A stretch of 64,000 nucleotides of DNA from Hyphomicrobiales bacterium (lineage in GTDB: Bacteria; Pseudomonadota; Alphaproteobacteria; Rhizobiales; Rhizobiaceae), in the NCBI GenBank assembly GCA_900466875.1, contig UBNQ01000025.1, forward strand, positions 248,001 to 312,000, given 5' to 3'. Within the stretch, counting starts at the first letter, position 1, and each line of letters starts with the position of its first letter. A program made the position numbers and the translations under genes. The notes beneath the pieces are model-generated. The model was not told where the DNA came from and made no database searches. It saw nothing but the letters and a program-made list of their open reading frames with translations. Positions 7,956-16,901 of this stretch are shown one piece after another.

Positions 7956-8891
7956 TCAGTTTGCCGGAGCCGCCGGTGCGGGAGCCGCGGCCCCTGCCTG
8001 CGGAGCGCCAGCTCCATTCGGTGTTTCGAAGAACTTGAAGAAATCGGAGTCCGGCGAAAGTACCATGGTCGTGTTGCTGTCTCCAAGTGCGGAGACATAA
8101 GCCCGCATCGAGCGATAGAATTCGAAGAAGCTCGGATCGCGCTGGAACGCTTCCGCGAAAATGCGGTTACGCTCGGCATCGCCCTGACCGCGCAGGATTT
8201 CCGAATCCCTCTGTGCTTCCGAGACGAACTCGACAACTTCACGATCGGCAATAGCACGACGCCGCTGTCCCTGCTCGTTACCACGGGCGCGGATCAACTC
8301 GGCTTCGGCCAGACGTTCTGCCCGCATGCGCTGGAAGGTCTGCGAGGACACTTCCTGCGTCAGGTCCGTCCGGCGAATGCGAACGTCGCGGATCGCAAGG
8401 CCGAGCGATTCCGCTGCACCGTTCAGGTCAGCCCGAACTTCCTGCATCATGGAGACGCGTTCATTCGAAAGTGCCGCACTGAAATTGCGCAGACCGTAGA
8501 CCCGGCGCAAAGCTGCGTCGAGACGGGTGCTGAGACGGGATTCGGCAGATTCTCGATCACCCGAAACAGTTTCACGGAAGCGACGCGGATCCGTGATCGC
8601 GTAGACCACGAAGGCATCCACTTCGTAGAATGCGCCACCGCGAACCTGAACACGGATATTGTCCAGGTCGAAGCGCAGCGAGCGGTCTTCGACATATTGG
8701 ACACGATCGGCGTCCATGAAGGCGAACGGCAACTTGAAATAGAGGCCGGGCTCCTGCTTGACGTCCTGGATTTCACCGAAGCGGACGACGATGGCCTGCT
8801 CGCGTTCGTTCACCACGAATACTGAAGAGTAAACGAGGAAAAGGATAACAGCGAGGCCGATGAGAATGGCTGGCAGTCGGTTGGAAATCAT
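7956..8891 (-). CDS. hflC: HflC, SPFH/prohibitin-family protease modulator
   Basis: HflC forms a large membrane-bound complex with HflK that surrounds and modulates the FtsH protease. The 311-residue product has an N-terminal membrane helix (about 5-25) and then the prohibitin domain, with FGEIQDVKQEPGLYFKLPF near the start. A helical segment rich in Glu/Arg/Ala precedes a short Ala/Pro tail. Its start codon overlaps the hflK stop by four bases (ATGA), consistent with equimolar, coupled translation of the two partners. Confidence 0.95.
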   Translation of the reverse strand: MISNRLPAILIGLAVILFLVYSSVFVVNEREQAIVVRFGEIQDVKQEPGLYFKLPFAFMDADRVQYVEDRSLRFDLDNIRVQVRGGAFYEVDAFVVYAITDPRRFRETVSGDRESAESRLSTRLDAALRRVYGLRNFSAALSNERVSMMQEVRADLNGAAESLGLAIRDVRIRRTDLTQEVSSQTFQRMRAERLAEAELIRARGNEQGQRRRAIADREVVEFVSEAQRDSEILRGQGDAERNRIFAEAFQRDPSFFEFYRSMRAYVSALGDSNTTMVLSPDSDFFKFFETPNGAGAPQAGAAAPAPAAPAN

Positions 8892-10000
8892 CGGCTGCCT
8901 CCCTGCTGCGTGGCCGGATTGCGGAGCATCTCATTGAGCGGAAGATACGGAACAGCGCCCTGCTGCTGACCATCCATGATGATCTTGTTGGACGATTTCA
9001 GTACCGTCTCCATTGTTTCGATGAAGATGCGGCGGCGGGTCACGTCCGGCGCATTCGCATATTCGTTGTAGATGGAAACGAAGCGTTGGGCTTCACCCTG
9101 TGCTTCGTTGACGACCCGATCCTTGTAGGCCGCAGCCTCTTCCCGAACCTGTGCCGCCTGACCACGGGCCTGACCAAGCTTCTGGTTGGCGTACTGGTTC
9201 GCTTCTTCGAGGAAACGGTCTTCGTCCTGCTCGGCGCGCTGCACTTCTTCGAAGGCATCGGCAACTTCGCGTGGCGGGGCCGCATCTTCGATCGGCACGG
9301 CGTTGATTGCGATACCCGAACCATAGGTATCCATCGTGCCCTGGATGATGTTGCGGACCTCGGTCGAGATCTCTTCGCGGTTATCGCGGAAGATGTCCTG
9401 TGCCGGACGACGTCCGACGACCTCGCGCATGGCGCTTTCAGACACCTGCTGCAGCGTCGCAGCGGGCGTTTCCAGGTTGAAGAGATAGGCCTTAGGATCG
9501 GTGACGGTGAACAGGACCGAGAACTGTACGTTGACGATGTTCTGGTCGCCGGTCAGCATCCAGCCGACATTCGAATTGGATCCGCGAGGAGCGCCGATAT
9601 TCTGCTGCTGCTCGGTAACCTTGACGATCTCGACGGTTTCCAGCGGCCACAGGTGGAAGTGCAGGCCCGGCATGGAAACTTCTTCCTTGGGCTTGCCGAA
9701 CCTGAGTTCGACGCCGCGTTCGTCCGGCTGCACCGTATAAACCGACTGAAAAACCAGGAAAGCCGCCACGACGAGCAGCACGATAACCATCGCGCCGGCG
9801 TTGAAGCCACCGGGCACGATGCCCTTCAGCCGATCCTGACTACGTCGGATGATGTCCTCGATATCGGGCGGACCGCCATTGCCACCGCCGCCGTTACCGC
9901 GCGGACGGTTTGGTCCCTGTCCCCATGGACCTTGATTGTTGCCGCCACCGCCGCCGCCGCCCCAAGGGCCGCCGCCGCCATTCTGATTGCTCCAGGGCAT
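8888..10000 (-). CDS. hflK: HflK, SPFH/prohibitin-family protease modulator
   Basis: Partner of HflC in the FtsH-modulating complex. The chosen start at 10000 gives MPWSNQNGGGGPWGG, the usual HflK N-terminus, with AGAGG upstream; an in-frame start at 10039 lacks support. The 370-residue protein has a cytoplasmic glycine-rich N-terminus (about 1-45), a single membrane helix (about 67-88), the prohibitin domain and a charged helical region ending in QGGSR. It follows folA after a 141-base gap in which no terminator was seen, so thyA-folA-hflK-hflC may form one operon. Confidence 0.95.
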   Translation of the reverse strand: MPWSNQNGGGGPWGGGGGGGNNQGPWGQGPNRPRGNGGGGNGGPPDIEDIIRRSQDRLKGIVPGGFNAGAMVIVLLVVAAFLVFQSVYTVQPDERGVELRFGKPKEEVSMPGLHFHLWPLETVEIVKVTEQQQNIGAPRGSNSNVGWMLTGDQNIVNVQFSVLFTVTDPKAYLFNLETPAATLQQVSESAMREVVGRRPAQDIFRDNREEISTEVRNIIQGTMDTYGSGIAINAVPIEDAAPPREVADAFEEVQRAEQDEDRFLEEANQYANQKLGQARGQAAQVREEAAAYKDRVVNEAQGEAQRFVSIYNEYANAPDVTRRRIFIETMETVLKSSNKIIMDGQQQGAVPYLPLNEMLRNPATQQGGSR

Positions 10001-10141
10001 CAAAACCTCTTTGTAAGTGTCTCCCTCCCCTCGCGCCACAACTCATCGAGGAGCAGCAAGGGTTCCCGCCCGTTATAGGTATCCGAAGCGCCGCTTTCAA
10101 CGCGACTTCAATAACTTCCAAGTCAACGGTAACGAAATGTT

Positions 10142-10672
10142 TCAGTTTGCCGCGATTTTTCTGCGGTAGACGACGAAACGCGTCGCGTAATTGTCTTTCT
10201 CTCCCGCTGGAACATCCTCTTCGGACACCTTTTCAAAGATATCGGGATCGATGTCCGGAAAGACCGTGTCACCATCGGGGATGTCGGCTTCCACGTGCGT
10301 CACATAAAGCCGGTCGACCAGATCGATCGACTGCCGGTAGATCTCGCCGCCCCCGATGATCCCAATCTCGCCGGCGCCAGTCGCAGCCGCGATCGCCTGC
10401 GCCGAATTAATGGCCTCTTCCAAGGAATTGGCAAGTTGAGCACCTTCTACTGCGCGGGCCGCATCACGTGTCACCACAACATGCGGGCGTCCGGGCAAAG
10501 GCTTGCCGCCAAAGGATTCAAGCGTCTTGCGCCCCACAATCATCGGCTTGCCCAATGTCATCGCCTTGAACCGCTTAAGATCGGTCGAAAGCTTCCATGG
10601 CATGCCTCCGTCGCGACCGATCACACCGTTGCGGGAGACGGCAACGACGATGGCAAGCGGAACCCGCGTCAT
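10142..10672 (-). CDS. folA: Dihydrofolate reductase
   Basis: Reduces dihydrofolate with NADPH, regenerating the cofactor consumed by the thymidylate synthase encoded just upstream. The 176-residue sequence shows AIVVAVSRNGVIGRDGGMPW (substrate pocket and Met20-like loop), MIVGRKTLESFGGKPLPGRP and IGIIGGGEIYRQ, the standard DHFR motifs. The start at 10672 overlaps the thyA stop by one base (TGATG), implying translational coupling. A longer reading frame to 11287 runs antisense to thyA in another frame and is rejected. Length is normal for the family. Confidence 0.96.
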   Translation of the reverse strand: MTRVPLAIVVAVSRNGVIGRDGGMPWKLSTDLKRFKAMTLGKPMIVGRKTLESFGGKPLPGRPHVVVTRDAARAVEGAQLANSLEEAINSAQAIAAATGAGEIGIIGGGEIYRQSIDLVDRLYVTHVEADIPDGDTVFPDIDPDIFEKVSEEDVPAGEKDNYATRFVVYRRKIAAN

Positions 10673-11466
10673 CACACGGCCACCGCGGCTTTGATATGCG
10701 CGTCGGCAACATAGTTTTCGAGCTCGAAATCCTCGAACGTGAACCCAAAGATATCCTTGATTTCCGGGTTGATCTTCATCGTCGGCAACGGTTTCGGATC
10801 GCGTGTCATCTGCAGGCGCGCCTGTTCCATATGGTTGGCATAGATATGCGCGTCGCCGAACGTATGAACGAATTCGCCGGGCTTGAGCCCAACCACCTGT
10901 GCCACCATCATCGTCAGCAAGGCGTAGGACGCGATATTGAAGGGCACGCCGAGAAAGATATCTGCCGAACGCTGATAGAGCTGGCAGGAGAGTTTTCCGT
11001 CGGCGACATAGAACTGGAACAGGCAATGGCACGGCGGCAGTGCCATGTCGTCCACCTGTGCAGGGTTCCAGGCCGAAACGATATGACGGCGGGAGTTCGG
11101 ATTGGTCTTCAGTCCCTCGATAAGCTGGACGATCTGATCCACATGGCCGCCATCCGGCTTCGGCCAGGAGCGCCATTGATAACCGTAGACAGGCCCGAGA
11201 TCGCCGTTCTCGTCGGCCCATTCGTCCCAGATACGGACACCGTTCTCCTTCAGATAAGCGATATTCGTATCGCCCTGCAGGAACCACAGCAGCTCGTGAA
11301 TGATCGATTTCAGGTGCAGCTTCTTCGTCGTGAGGACCGGAAAGCCCTCCGACAGATCGAACCGCATCTGGTATCCGAAGACGGAGCGCGTGCCGGTGCC
11401 GGTGCGGTCACCACGGTCGCTGCCGGTTTCCATCACATGCCGGAGAAGGTCGAGATACTGTTTCAT
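10672..11466 (-). CDS. thyA: Thymidylate synthase
   Basis: Methylates dUMP to dTMP using methylene-tetrahydrofolate and leaves dihydrofolate for FolA. The 264-residue product, which is the E. coli length, has the catalytic cysteine in [11 protein letters not shown] (Cys146 in this numbering). Upstream are [11 protein letters not shown] and WNPAQVDDM, and [15 protein letters not shown] follows. [11 protein letters not shown] is the expected N-terminus, so the start is set at 11466 rather than at the longer frame to 11592. It is the first gene of the thyA-folA-hflK-hflC block and diverges from ssrA. Confidence 0.97.
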   Translation of the reverse strand: MKQYLDLLRHVMETGSDRGDRTGTGTRSVFGYQMRFDLSEGFPVLTTKKLHLKSIIHELLWFLQGDTNIAYLKENGVRIWDEWADENGDLGPVYGYQWRSWPKPDGGHVDQIVQLIEGLKTNPNSRRHIVSAWNPAQVDDMALPPCHCLFQFYVADGKLSCQLYQRSADIFLGVPFNIASYALLTMMVAQVVGLKPGEFVHTFGDAHIYANHMEQARLQMTRDPKPLPTMKINPEIKDIFGFTFEDFELENYVADAHIKAAVAV

Positions 11467-11598
11467 GGGTGCTGGCCGCCGATTCCTGAATTTCAGACTT
11501 ACATAATAGCATGCCGGCCCCACACCAATCACCTCCCGGTGACGCAAAACCGCTTTCCCCGGCTTTTCACGATCGTCACACCAATATGACAAGCCCCC

Positions 11599-11627
11599 TT
11601 TTCAAGGGGCTCACAAACACCTATATC
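11599..11627 (+). promoter_or_regulatory. Putative ssrA promoter
   Basis: TTTTCA (11599-11604), a 17-bp spacer and TATATC (11622-11627) lie just upstream of the tmRNA acceptor piece. Each element matches the consensus at about four of six positions. The predicted start is near 11634. Confidence 0.4.
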
Positions 11628-11633
11628 AGCCTT

Positions 11634-11969
11634 GCCGGACTTCGGTCCGGATATGGCGATAAACGGTCGGTGTAATAAACCTATTGGACCCGGGGGCGGT
11701 ACCCGGCGCCTCCACCACAAACTGGCCTCGAAAGGCCATTTTATGATGGGGGCGAAATAGGATCGACAAGGGCGTAAAGATCGAACTTTTGCTCGGCATG
11801 ATACCGCCGTTATCGGGTCACAAGTGTAGTTGCAAATGACAACAACGCTAAGGGTTATGCTCTCGCTGCCTAATGGCGGTGCGGGAAATCCGAACTAAGC
11901 CCTTACGGTTAGCCCCGTAAGGCGGGGTCCGAAGGCACCTGGCAACAGAAGCCTTCACCTTCCCTTTTT
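11634..11969 (+). ncRNA. ssrA: Two-piece (circularly permuted) tmRNA
   Basis: tmRNA rescues stalled ribosomes by adding a degradation tag. In alphaproteobacteria the gene is permuted, and that is seen here. The acceptor piece comes first and ends GGCGCCTCCACCA (CCA at 11715-11717). A ~30-base spacer with its own hairpin (TGGCCTCGAAAGGCCA) follows, and then the coding piece begins GGGGGCGAAATAGGATCG near 11748. GGGGGCG pairs with CGCCTCC, including the G3-U pair that alanyl-tRNA synthetase recognises. The tag frame at 11832-11873 reads ANDNNAKGYALAA-stop. The ends (about 11634 and 11969) are estimates. The neighbouring sspB encodes the adaptor for the tagged proteins. Confidence 0.9.
11931..11969 (+). 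terminator. Probable ssrA terminator
   Basis: GAAGGC (11931-11936) pairs with GCCTTC (11951-11956) and is followed by CCTTCCCTTTTT. It may also form part of the mature 3' end of the coding piece, so it is only a probable terminator. Confidence 0.5.
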
Positions 11970-12078
11970 CATGGAATACAATCAGGAACTGACTCGACGG
12001 TTCGGGACTTCCGTACGCGGGCACGGCATGGCATAACGCGTCTTACTAAAAGACGTTAAAAGGGAAAGACAGGACCGC

Positions 12079-12582
12079 ATGGCTCAGGATCATATCCGTT
12101 ACGATATTCTGGCACAGGATGCGCTACGTGGCGTCATTCGGAAGGTCCTTACCGAAGTCGCGGCGACGGGCCGCCTGCCCGGTGACCACCATTTCTTCAT
12201 CACCTTCCTGACCAACGCGCCCGGCGTGCGCATCTCGCAGCATTTGAAGGCGAAGTATAACGAACAGATGACGATCGTCGTTCAGCACCAGTTCTGGGAT
12301 CTGAAGATTACAGACACGCAGTTCGAGATCGGCCTGTCCTTCTCCGATACGCCGGAACGTCTGGTCATCCCCTTCAACGCGATTCGGGGCTTCTACGATC
12401 CTTCCGTGAATTTCGAACTGGAGTTCGAGGTTCCGCTGACCGAGGAAGAGGAAACCTCCGCGGAAATCACCGCCATTCCGGTGGAAGCCATCGCAAAGTC
12501 TTCCGAACCTGCGAAGGAAGACGGTGAAGAGAAGAAGGAAGGTTCGGTCGTTTCACTCGATTCCTTCCGAAAGAAGCAGTAG
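12079..12582 (+). CDS. sspB: SspB-family ClpXP adaptor protein
   Basis: SspB binds the tmRNA-encoded tag and delivers tagged proteins to ClpXP. The 167-residue product has the folded domain in about the first 115 residues (YDILAQDALRGVIRKVL, GDHHFFITFLTNAPGV, LVIPFNAIRGFYDP). A flexible acidic/lysine-rich linker follows, and then a short conserved C-terminal end, VVSLDSFRKKQ, in the position of the ClpX-docking peptide. AGGA precedes the ATG by six bases. The gene lies about 110 bases downstream of ssrA on the same strand, pairing tag and tag-reader. Confidence 0.93.
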   Translation: MAQDHIRYDILAQDALRGVIRKVLTEVAATGRLPGDHHFFITFLTNAPGVRISQHLKAKYNEQMTIVVQHQFWDLKITDTQFEIGLSFSDTPERLVIPFNAIRGFYDPSVNFELEFEVPLTEEEETSAEITAIPVEAIAKSSEPAKEDGEEKKEGSVVSLDSFRKKQ

Positions 12583-12607
12583 CGCCAGATCGGCGGAGGA
12601 CCGTTCC

Positions 12608-12802
12608 ATGGGTGACGTCGTCAATCTCCGGCAGTTCAAGAAGACCAAGGCCCGCTCTGAAAAAGAGAAACAGGCCGAACAGAACCGCCTCAGCCATGGT
12701 CGCACCAAGGCTGAGAAATCGCTGACGGGCGCGATCAACGAAAAAATCGAAAAAGCTCTCGATCAGGGCAAGCTGGAAAAGTCCCAAAAAGATACGGACT
12801 AA
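12608..12802 (+). CDS. DUF4169 family small protein
   Basis: A 64-residue, highly charged protein beginning MGDVVNLRQFKKTKARSEKE, the pattern of the alphaproteobacterial DUF4169 family of unknown function. Lys, Glu and Arg dominate and most of the chain should be helical; there is no signal or membrane segment. GGAGG lies seven bases before the ATG at 12608, ruling out a longer start at 12524 that overlaps sspB in another frame. It follows sspB by 25 bases and is probably cotranscribed with it. Confidence 0.8.
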   Translation: MGDVVNLRQFKKTKARSEKEKQAEQNRLSHGRTKAEKSLTGAINEKIEKALDQGKLEKSQKDTD

Positions 12803-12885
12803 GTGGACATTAACAGCCTGTTAGCTGTGCCTATTTGGGTCGCTTGACGCGCACCGTTCCGCCAAATTTATAGGGGCCTCTGGTC

Positions 12886-13176
12886 ATGACGATCACGGAG
12901 CCACTCTTGATTCACAAGCATTCCGCGACGCTTCACGGGCACCGAACGAGTTTTTCCCTTGAGGATGAATTCTGGTGCGAGTTGAAAGCGATCGCCAAGG
13001 AACGAGGCATGAGCCTCGCCGGCCTCATCACTGAAATCGACGACCACCGCGGTGGTCTCGGCAACCTTTCATCCTCGCTGCGTCTTTATGTTCTGCGTTA
13101 TCTCAAGGGGATCGCTCCGGTAACCGGCGGCGAGATACCGGATGATCCGGCGCCCAACGCGGAAGCACGCGCCTGA
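12886..13176 (+). CDS. Ribbon-helix-helix domain protein
   Basis: A 96-residue protein with the RHH_4-type fold, a group once misnamed aryl-sulfate sulfotransferase. A beta strand with the local pattern HRTSFSLEDEFWCELKAIAK leads into two helices, including RGMSLAGLITEID and the segment SSLRLYVLRYLKG. Such proteins are thought to be dimeric DNA binders, but no target is evident here. It lies at the end of the ssrA-sspB-DUF4169 group after an 83-base gap, and it is convergent with the asmA-like gene five bases away. Confidence 0.82.
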   Translation: MTITEPLLIHKHSATLHGHRTSFSLEDEFWCELKAIAKERGMSLAGLITEIDDHRGGLGNLSSSLRLYVLRYLKGIAPVTGGEIPDDPAPNAEARA

Positions 13177-13180
13177 CCCT

Positions 13181-16100
13181 CTATTGGCCGATGCCGGGCA
13201 GATTTCCCTCGCCGAAAGGGCTGGCGGAGGGATTGCCGGGCTGCAGATTTTCGTTGGTCGGTGGCACCGTCAGTTGAAGTTCGCTCGCCTTGCGCTGGCG
13301 CTCTTCTTCCGCCGCTCTCGCGGCTTCGACCATCGCCTGACGCTGCCGTTCTTCGGCCTCGATGCGCGCCTTTTCGGCCGCACGCTCCGTCGCATTGAAG
13401 TTGTAGAGCGAAACCTCGCGGCGCAGGCGCTGCTTTTCGAGCACGCTGGATTGCAGCATCTCGACGCGGCGGCGCTCCTGCTCATAGGCGCGCATCGAAA
13501 GGAAATTGGTGAGCGCGGCAACATCGATGCGTTCGCGCGGCTCTGTCCTGTCACCTGAATAGAGCAGCCGAACCGTGGGATCGCCTCCCGCTACGGCTTC
13601 ATCACCGGCATTATAGGTCAGCGCGATCGAAGCATTCATGCCACGCTCGAAAATGCCGGCACTGCCTTCCGCTGCCAGGCTCACTTCACCGGACGGAAGC
13701 CTGATCTCCTGAACCCGCATTTCACCGCCGCTGATCGAGAACGGAACCCGGACATCTCCCAGCGCCACGTCACCTTGATGGACAAGAGCGGCGACCTGCC
13801 GGCCGATATCGGCCTGCCTGATCTCCCCCTTGGTGCCATCTGCCGACGTCATCATACGGTTGAGCAGATCGGGATTGACACCGTGTACCGCAACGCCGGA
13901 AAGCCGGACCTCGCCTGACCCGCTGAGCGCAGCGGTAAGATCGAGCATGTTTGCTCCACTGGCTTCTGCCGAAGCATCGAAGCTGACCTTTCCGTCGGCA
14001 ACGGGACGATCACCATTGCGCCAGACTACAGATGAAAGATCGGCATTTTCGACCTGGAGTTTCGTTTGCAGGATACCTGTGCCGTTGCCGTTGGAAATCA
14101 ACATCTTCCCGGCAATCTTTCCACCCTGCCAGTCACCGGTCACGCCATCGAGCGAAATACCACCGCCTCGATGCAGAAGTTTTGTCGCGAAATTCGTAAT
14201 GCGACCCATCTCGCCGGCGTGGAACGCCTTGGCCTTCACGTCGAGCGAGATTTCGCTATCGCCGAAAACCGGCAGACTGAATGGTTCGGCCGACGGCTCT
14301 CCATTCCCGGGGTCCGCCACAGGACCGAATACGGCTTCCCCAAGCCAGGCGAGATCCAGTGTATCCACCGTGATCGCACCGTCGGCTTTCAGATTGGCGG
14401 AAGAACGATCAAGCGAAAACCTCCCATCAATCGTGTTGCCGTCCAGGTTTCCACGCAGCGCCGTGATGTCTATCGATTTATCTGCCAAGGCAAAATCGGC
14501 CTGCAGATCGACCGGCAATCCGCCGCCGAACTGCGGAATGCCAACGCCTGTGAGCAGCAGGTAGGGTTCGATGTTCTGGCTCTTCAGCTCGACATGTCCT
14601 CGCCCCTCGGCAAAATCATCGGCAGCCAAGGCAATATCGCCACTGGCATTCAACGCTGTCCGATCCGTTTTGAAGACAAAAGTCGTGCGCGCCGGTCCAT
14701 CGGAGGACTTCTGAACGTTGGCCGCCAGCGTACCCGGACCGTCACCACCAAAGGGTAGAATATTGAAGCCGGCCTGGCCGAGCAGAATTTCCGACCTCGG
14801 ATTTTCCAGCGACGCCGAAAGGGTCATCGAATCTCCACCCGTCAGATTGAACAGGGTCGGCAGCTCTATATCGGCCTTGACCGCACTGCCGTTGATGGAG
14901 CCTGCAATCTTCGCCACGGCCCCGCCCGTTTCCTGGCCGATGGTCAAATAGGCTGTCAGATCCGCATCGGAATAAAATCCTGCGTTGGCGCTTAACCGAT
15001 CGAGAACCGGATGGGCGGGCAATTGCTGTTTCAGCATCGCCATGAAAGCCGTCGGATCGGCAGAATGGAAATGAACCTTTGCGGTGCCGCGATAGTCGAG
15101 CAACGAACCCTCGACCTGTCCTTCAGCCGAAACACGGGCTCCGGCAATATCACCGGCAGAGAGATGTCCAAGCGACAGGACGCCACCCGCCACGGTGAAG
15201 GCCGTATCGACATTCTCTGCCACGACACCTGACGCACTGAATTTCTGGGCTTTCAGCTTTGCCTCCAGCCGATGGTCGAGCACGCTCCGGCCGGCATCTT
15301 CGCCAGTCACCAGCGAGGCGAGCGCCCTCATCGCATCGAGATCGATCTCATCGCCCGAGAGGTTCAGCGCCAGTCCCGGCGAACGTGTGCCCCGGGATTG
15401 GCGTTCGATGCTGCCCTGAAGCGTGGCGGTCCCGATCGCGAGTTCGAGATCATCGAACCGCTGGATATCGGTCGCCAGATCCACCTTGGCGGAAAACCCG
15501 GCCGTGCGCAGCTGCCGGATTGCCGGATCGACGCGACCGGAAAGCCAGTCGGCCAGACCGGATGGCTGGGTGGAGGCGAAAAGCATGTCACCCTTGAAGG
15601 AAGGGCTTCCCTCCAGAACCAAGGCGCCCGTCGCCTCCATCCGGGTACGTCCCGGAAGCGTCGCGATTGCCTTGTCGACAGTCCATCCTCCGTCCGCCGG
15701 ACGCACGTCGAGCTGGATGTCGCGGATCGTCGTGTCGTTCAGAATGACGGCCGGCAGCTTGAGGCTGGCGCGACCGGGAACCTGCGGGATGGGGATGGAG
15801 GCGGCCATCTCGACGAAAGCCTGAAGCCGGCGTTGTGCGGACGCCGCGGCGTCCCGGCCCGTCTTGCCACGCACTCCCTGCTGGCCAAGCTTGTTGACAT
15901 CGATCTGTTGCCCCTCGGCGGTCAGCAGAAATTCCTGTTTGCTGCCGGTATCAAGCGTCGCTTCCCCAGTCACCACATACGGATCACTGAGCGCGCCGAC
16001 CTCGAGCCGGTAGTCGGCAACGCGTATCCGGTCGTTGGTAATCTCGAAACCACCCTTCACCCGCGGGCCGGGCGGCGGTGCCGAAACCGGTTCGGTTTCG

Positions 16101-16870
16101 TCTTCTTCCTGCAGCACATTCGCGGTGAAGCTGCCGCTATAGGTCGGCACATTGTCAGCCAAGGCCAGTTCGCCATCGAGATTGACCTCGAGAGGTTCGT
16201 CCTCCGGCCAGAGCCGCAACCTGAGCGGAAGCCGTTTGGCTTCGACGTCAGCAGCGCCGGTCGCGAGGCTGAACCGTGCTTCTTTCCCATCCAGAATGGC
16301 ATTGCCGTCGCCACGCCACGGACCGGCAAGCGACGCGGCAGACATCTCGGCCGTCAACCCGGTGATATTTCGGGATCGCCCGGACTGCTCATCGATCACC
16401 GAGACCGCAGCATTGCTGACATGAACATCCTCGATCACCACGACGCGCGTCGGGATCGCGGACCGGCTTCCCCGCATCCAGTCGAGCGTCCCATCCTTCA
16501 GAACACGAACGCGCACGGTCGGGTCCTCGATACGCATATCGAAAATGCGCGCTTCGCCTGAGAGAAACGGCGCGAGTTCCATATCCATGGAAAAGCTGGC
16601 GACCTGCGCCAGGGGCTGCCCGTCCAGATCCTGGCCTACGCGGACATCGTGAAGCGTGATCGACGGAAACGGAAGGATACGGGCATCGACATCGCCATGC
16701 ACCGAAACCTTCTTGCCGAGCATGCGGCTTGCCTGCTGCTCGAACTCGACACGGAAACTGGACCAATTGAGAAAGAAAGGCGCAATCAGCGCGGCAAAGA
16801 GCACCAAGACGATCAAACCGCCGATTGCCACCATCACGCGTCCGAACACCGTCCCAGTCTCCTTTTTCAA
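13181..16870 (-). CDS. AsmA-family envelope protein
   Basis: A 1229-residue member of the AsmA/TamB-like group, long beta-rich proteins anchored in the inner membrane and linked to lipid transport and outer-membrane homeostasis. One N-terminal membrane helix (about 8-32, VMVAIGGLIVLVLFAALIAP) is followed by the AsmA domain (LGKKVSVHGDVDARILPFPSI). Hundreds of residues of repetitive beta strands come next, and an AsmA_2-like C-terminal region lies around 950-1120. The last ~90 residues form a strongly charged Glu/Arg/Ala helix, probably a coiled coil, and a Pro-rich end. It starts 31 bases after the stop of the upstream FAD-linked gene and may be cotranscribed with it. The exact substrate is unknown. 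Confidence 0.88.
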   Translation of the reverse strand: MKKETGTVFGRVMVAIGGLIVLVLFAALIAPFFLNWSSFRVEFEQQASRMLGKKVSVHGDVDARILPFPSITLHDVRVGQDLDGQPLAQVASFSMDMELAPFLSGEARIFDMRIEDPTVRVRVLKDGTLDWMRGSRSAIPTRVVVIEDVHVSNAAVSVIDEQSGRSRNITGLTAEMSAASLAGPWRGDGNAILDGKEARFSLATGAADVEAKRLPLRLRLWPEDEPLEVNLDGELALADNVPTYSGSFTANVLQEEDETEPVSAPPPGPRVKGGFEITNDRIRVADYRLEVGALSDPYVVTGEATLDTGSKQEFLLTAEGQQIDVNKLGQQGVRGKTGRDAAASAQRRLQAFVEMAASIPIPQVPGRASLKLPAVILNDTTIRDIQLDVRPADGGWTVDKAIATLPGRTRMEATGALVLEGSPSFKGDMLFASTQPSGLADWLSGRVDPAIRQLRTAGFSAKVDLATDIQRFDDLELAIGTATLQGSIERQSRGTRSPGLALNLSGDEIDLDAMRALASLVTGEDAGRSVLDHRLEAKLKAQKFSASGVVAENVDTAFTVAGGVLSLGHLSAGDIAGARVSAEGQVEGSLLDYRGTAKVHFHSADPTAFMAMLKQQLPAHPVLDRLSANAGFYSDADLTAYLTIGQETGGAVAKIAGSINGSAVKADIELPTLFNLTGGDSMTLSASLENPRSEILLGQAGFNILPFGGDGPGTLAANVQKSSDGPARTTFVFKTDRTALNASGDIALAADDFAEGRGHVELKSQNIEPYLLLTGVGIPQFGGGLPVDLQADFALADKSIDITALRGNLDGNTIDGRFSLDRSSANLKADGAITVDTLDLAWLGEAVFGPVADPGNGEPSAEPFSLPVFGDSEISLDVKAKAFHAGEMGRITNFATKLLHRGGGISLDGVTGDWQGGKIAGKMLISNGNGTGILQTKLQVENADLSSVVWRNGDRPVADGKVSFDASAEASGANMLDLTAALSGSGEVRLSGVAVHGVNPDLLNRMMTSADGTKGEIRQADIGRQVAALVHQGDVALGDVRVPFSISGGEMRVQEIRLPSGEVSLAAEGSAGIFERGMNASIALTYNAGDEAVAGGDPTVRLLYSGDRTEPRERIDVAALTNFLSMRAYEQERRRVEMLQSSVLEKQRLRREVSLYNFNATERAAEKARIEAEERQRQAMVEAARAAEEERQRKASELQLTVPPTNENLQPGNPSASPFGEGNLPGIGQ

Positions 16871-16901
16871 TCACACTAGACGATCGACCGTCGCGTTCAA
16901 G

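Noticed and set aside
10673-11287. N-terminal extension of folA across thyA (apparent 381-residue fusion).
   Set aside because: The extension is thyA read in another frame. The folA start overlapping the thyA stop gives a normal DHFR length.
11592-11611. GCCCC/GGGGC hairpin upstream of ssrA.
   Set aside because: No T-run follows on either strand, and it overlaps the proposed ssrA -35 region; its function is unclear.
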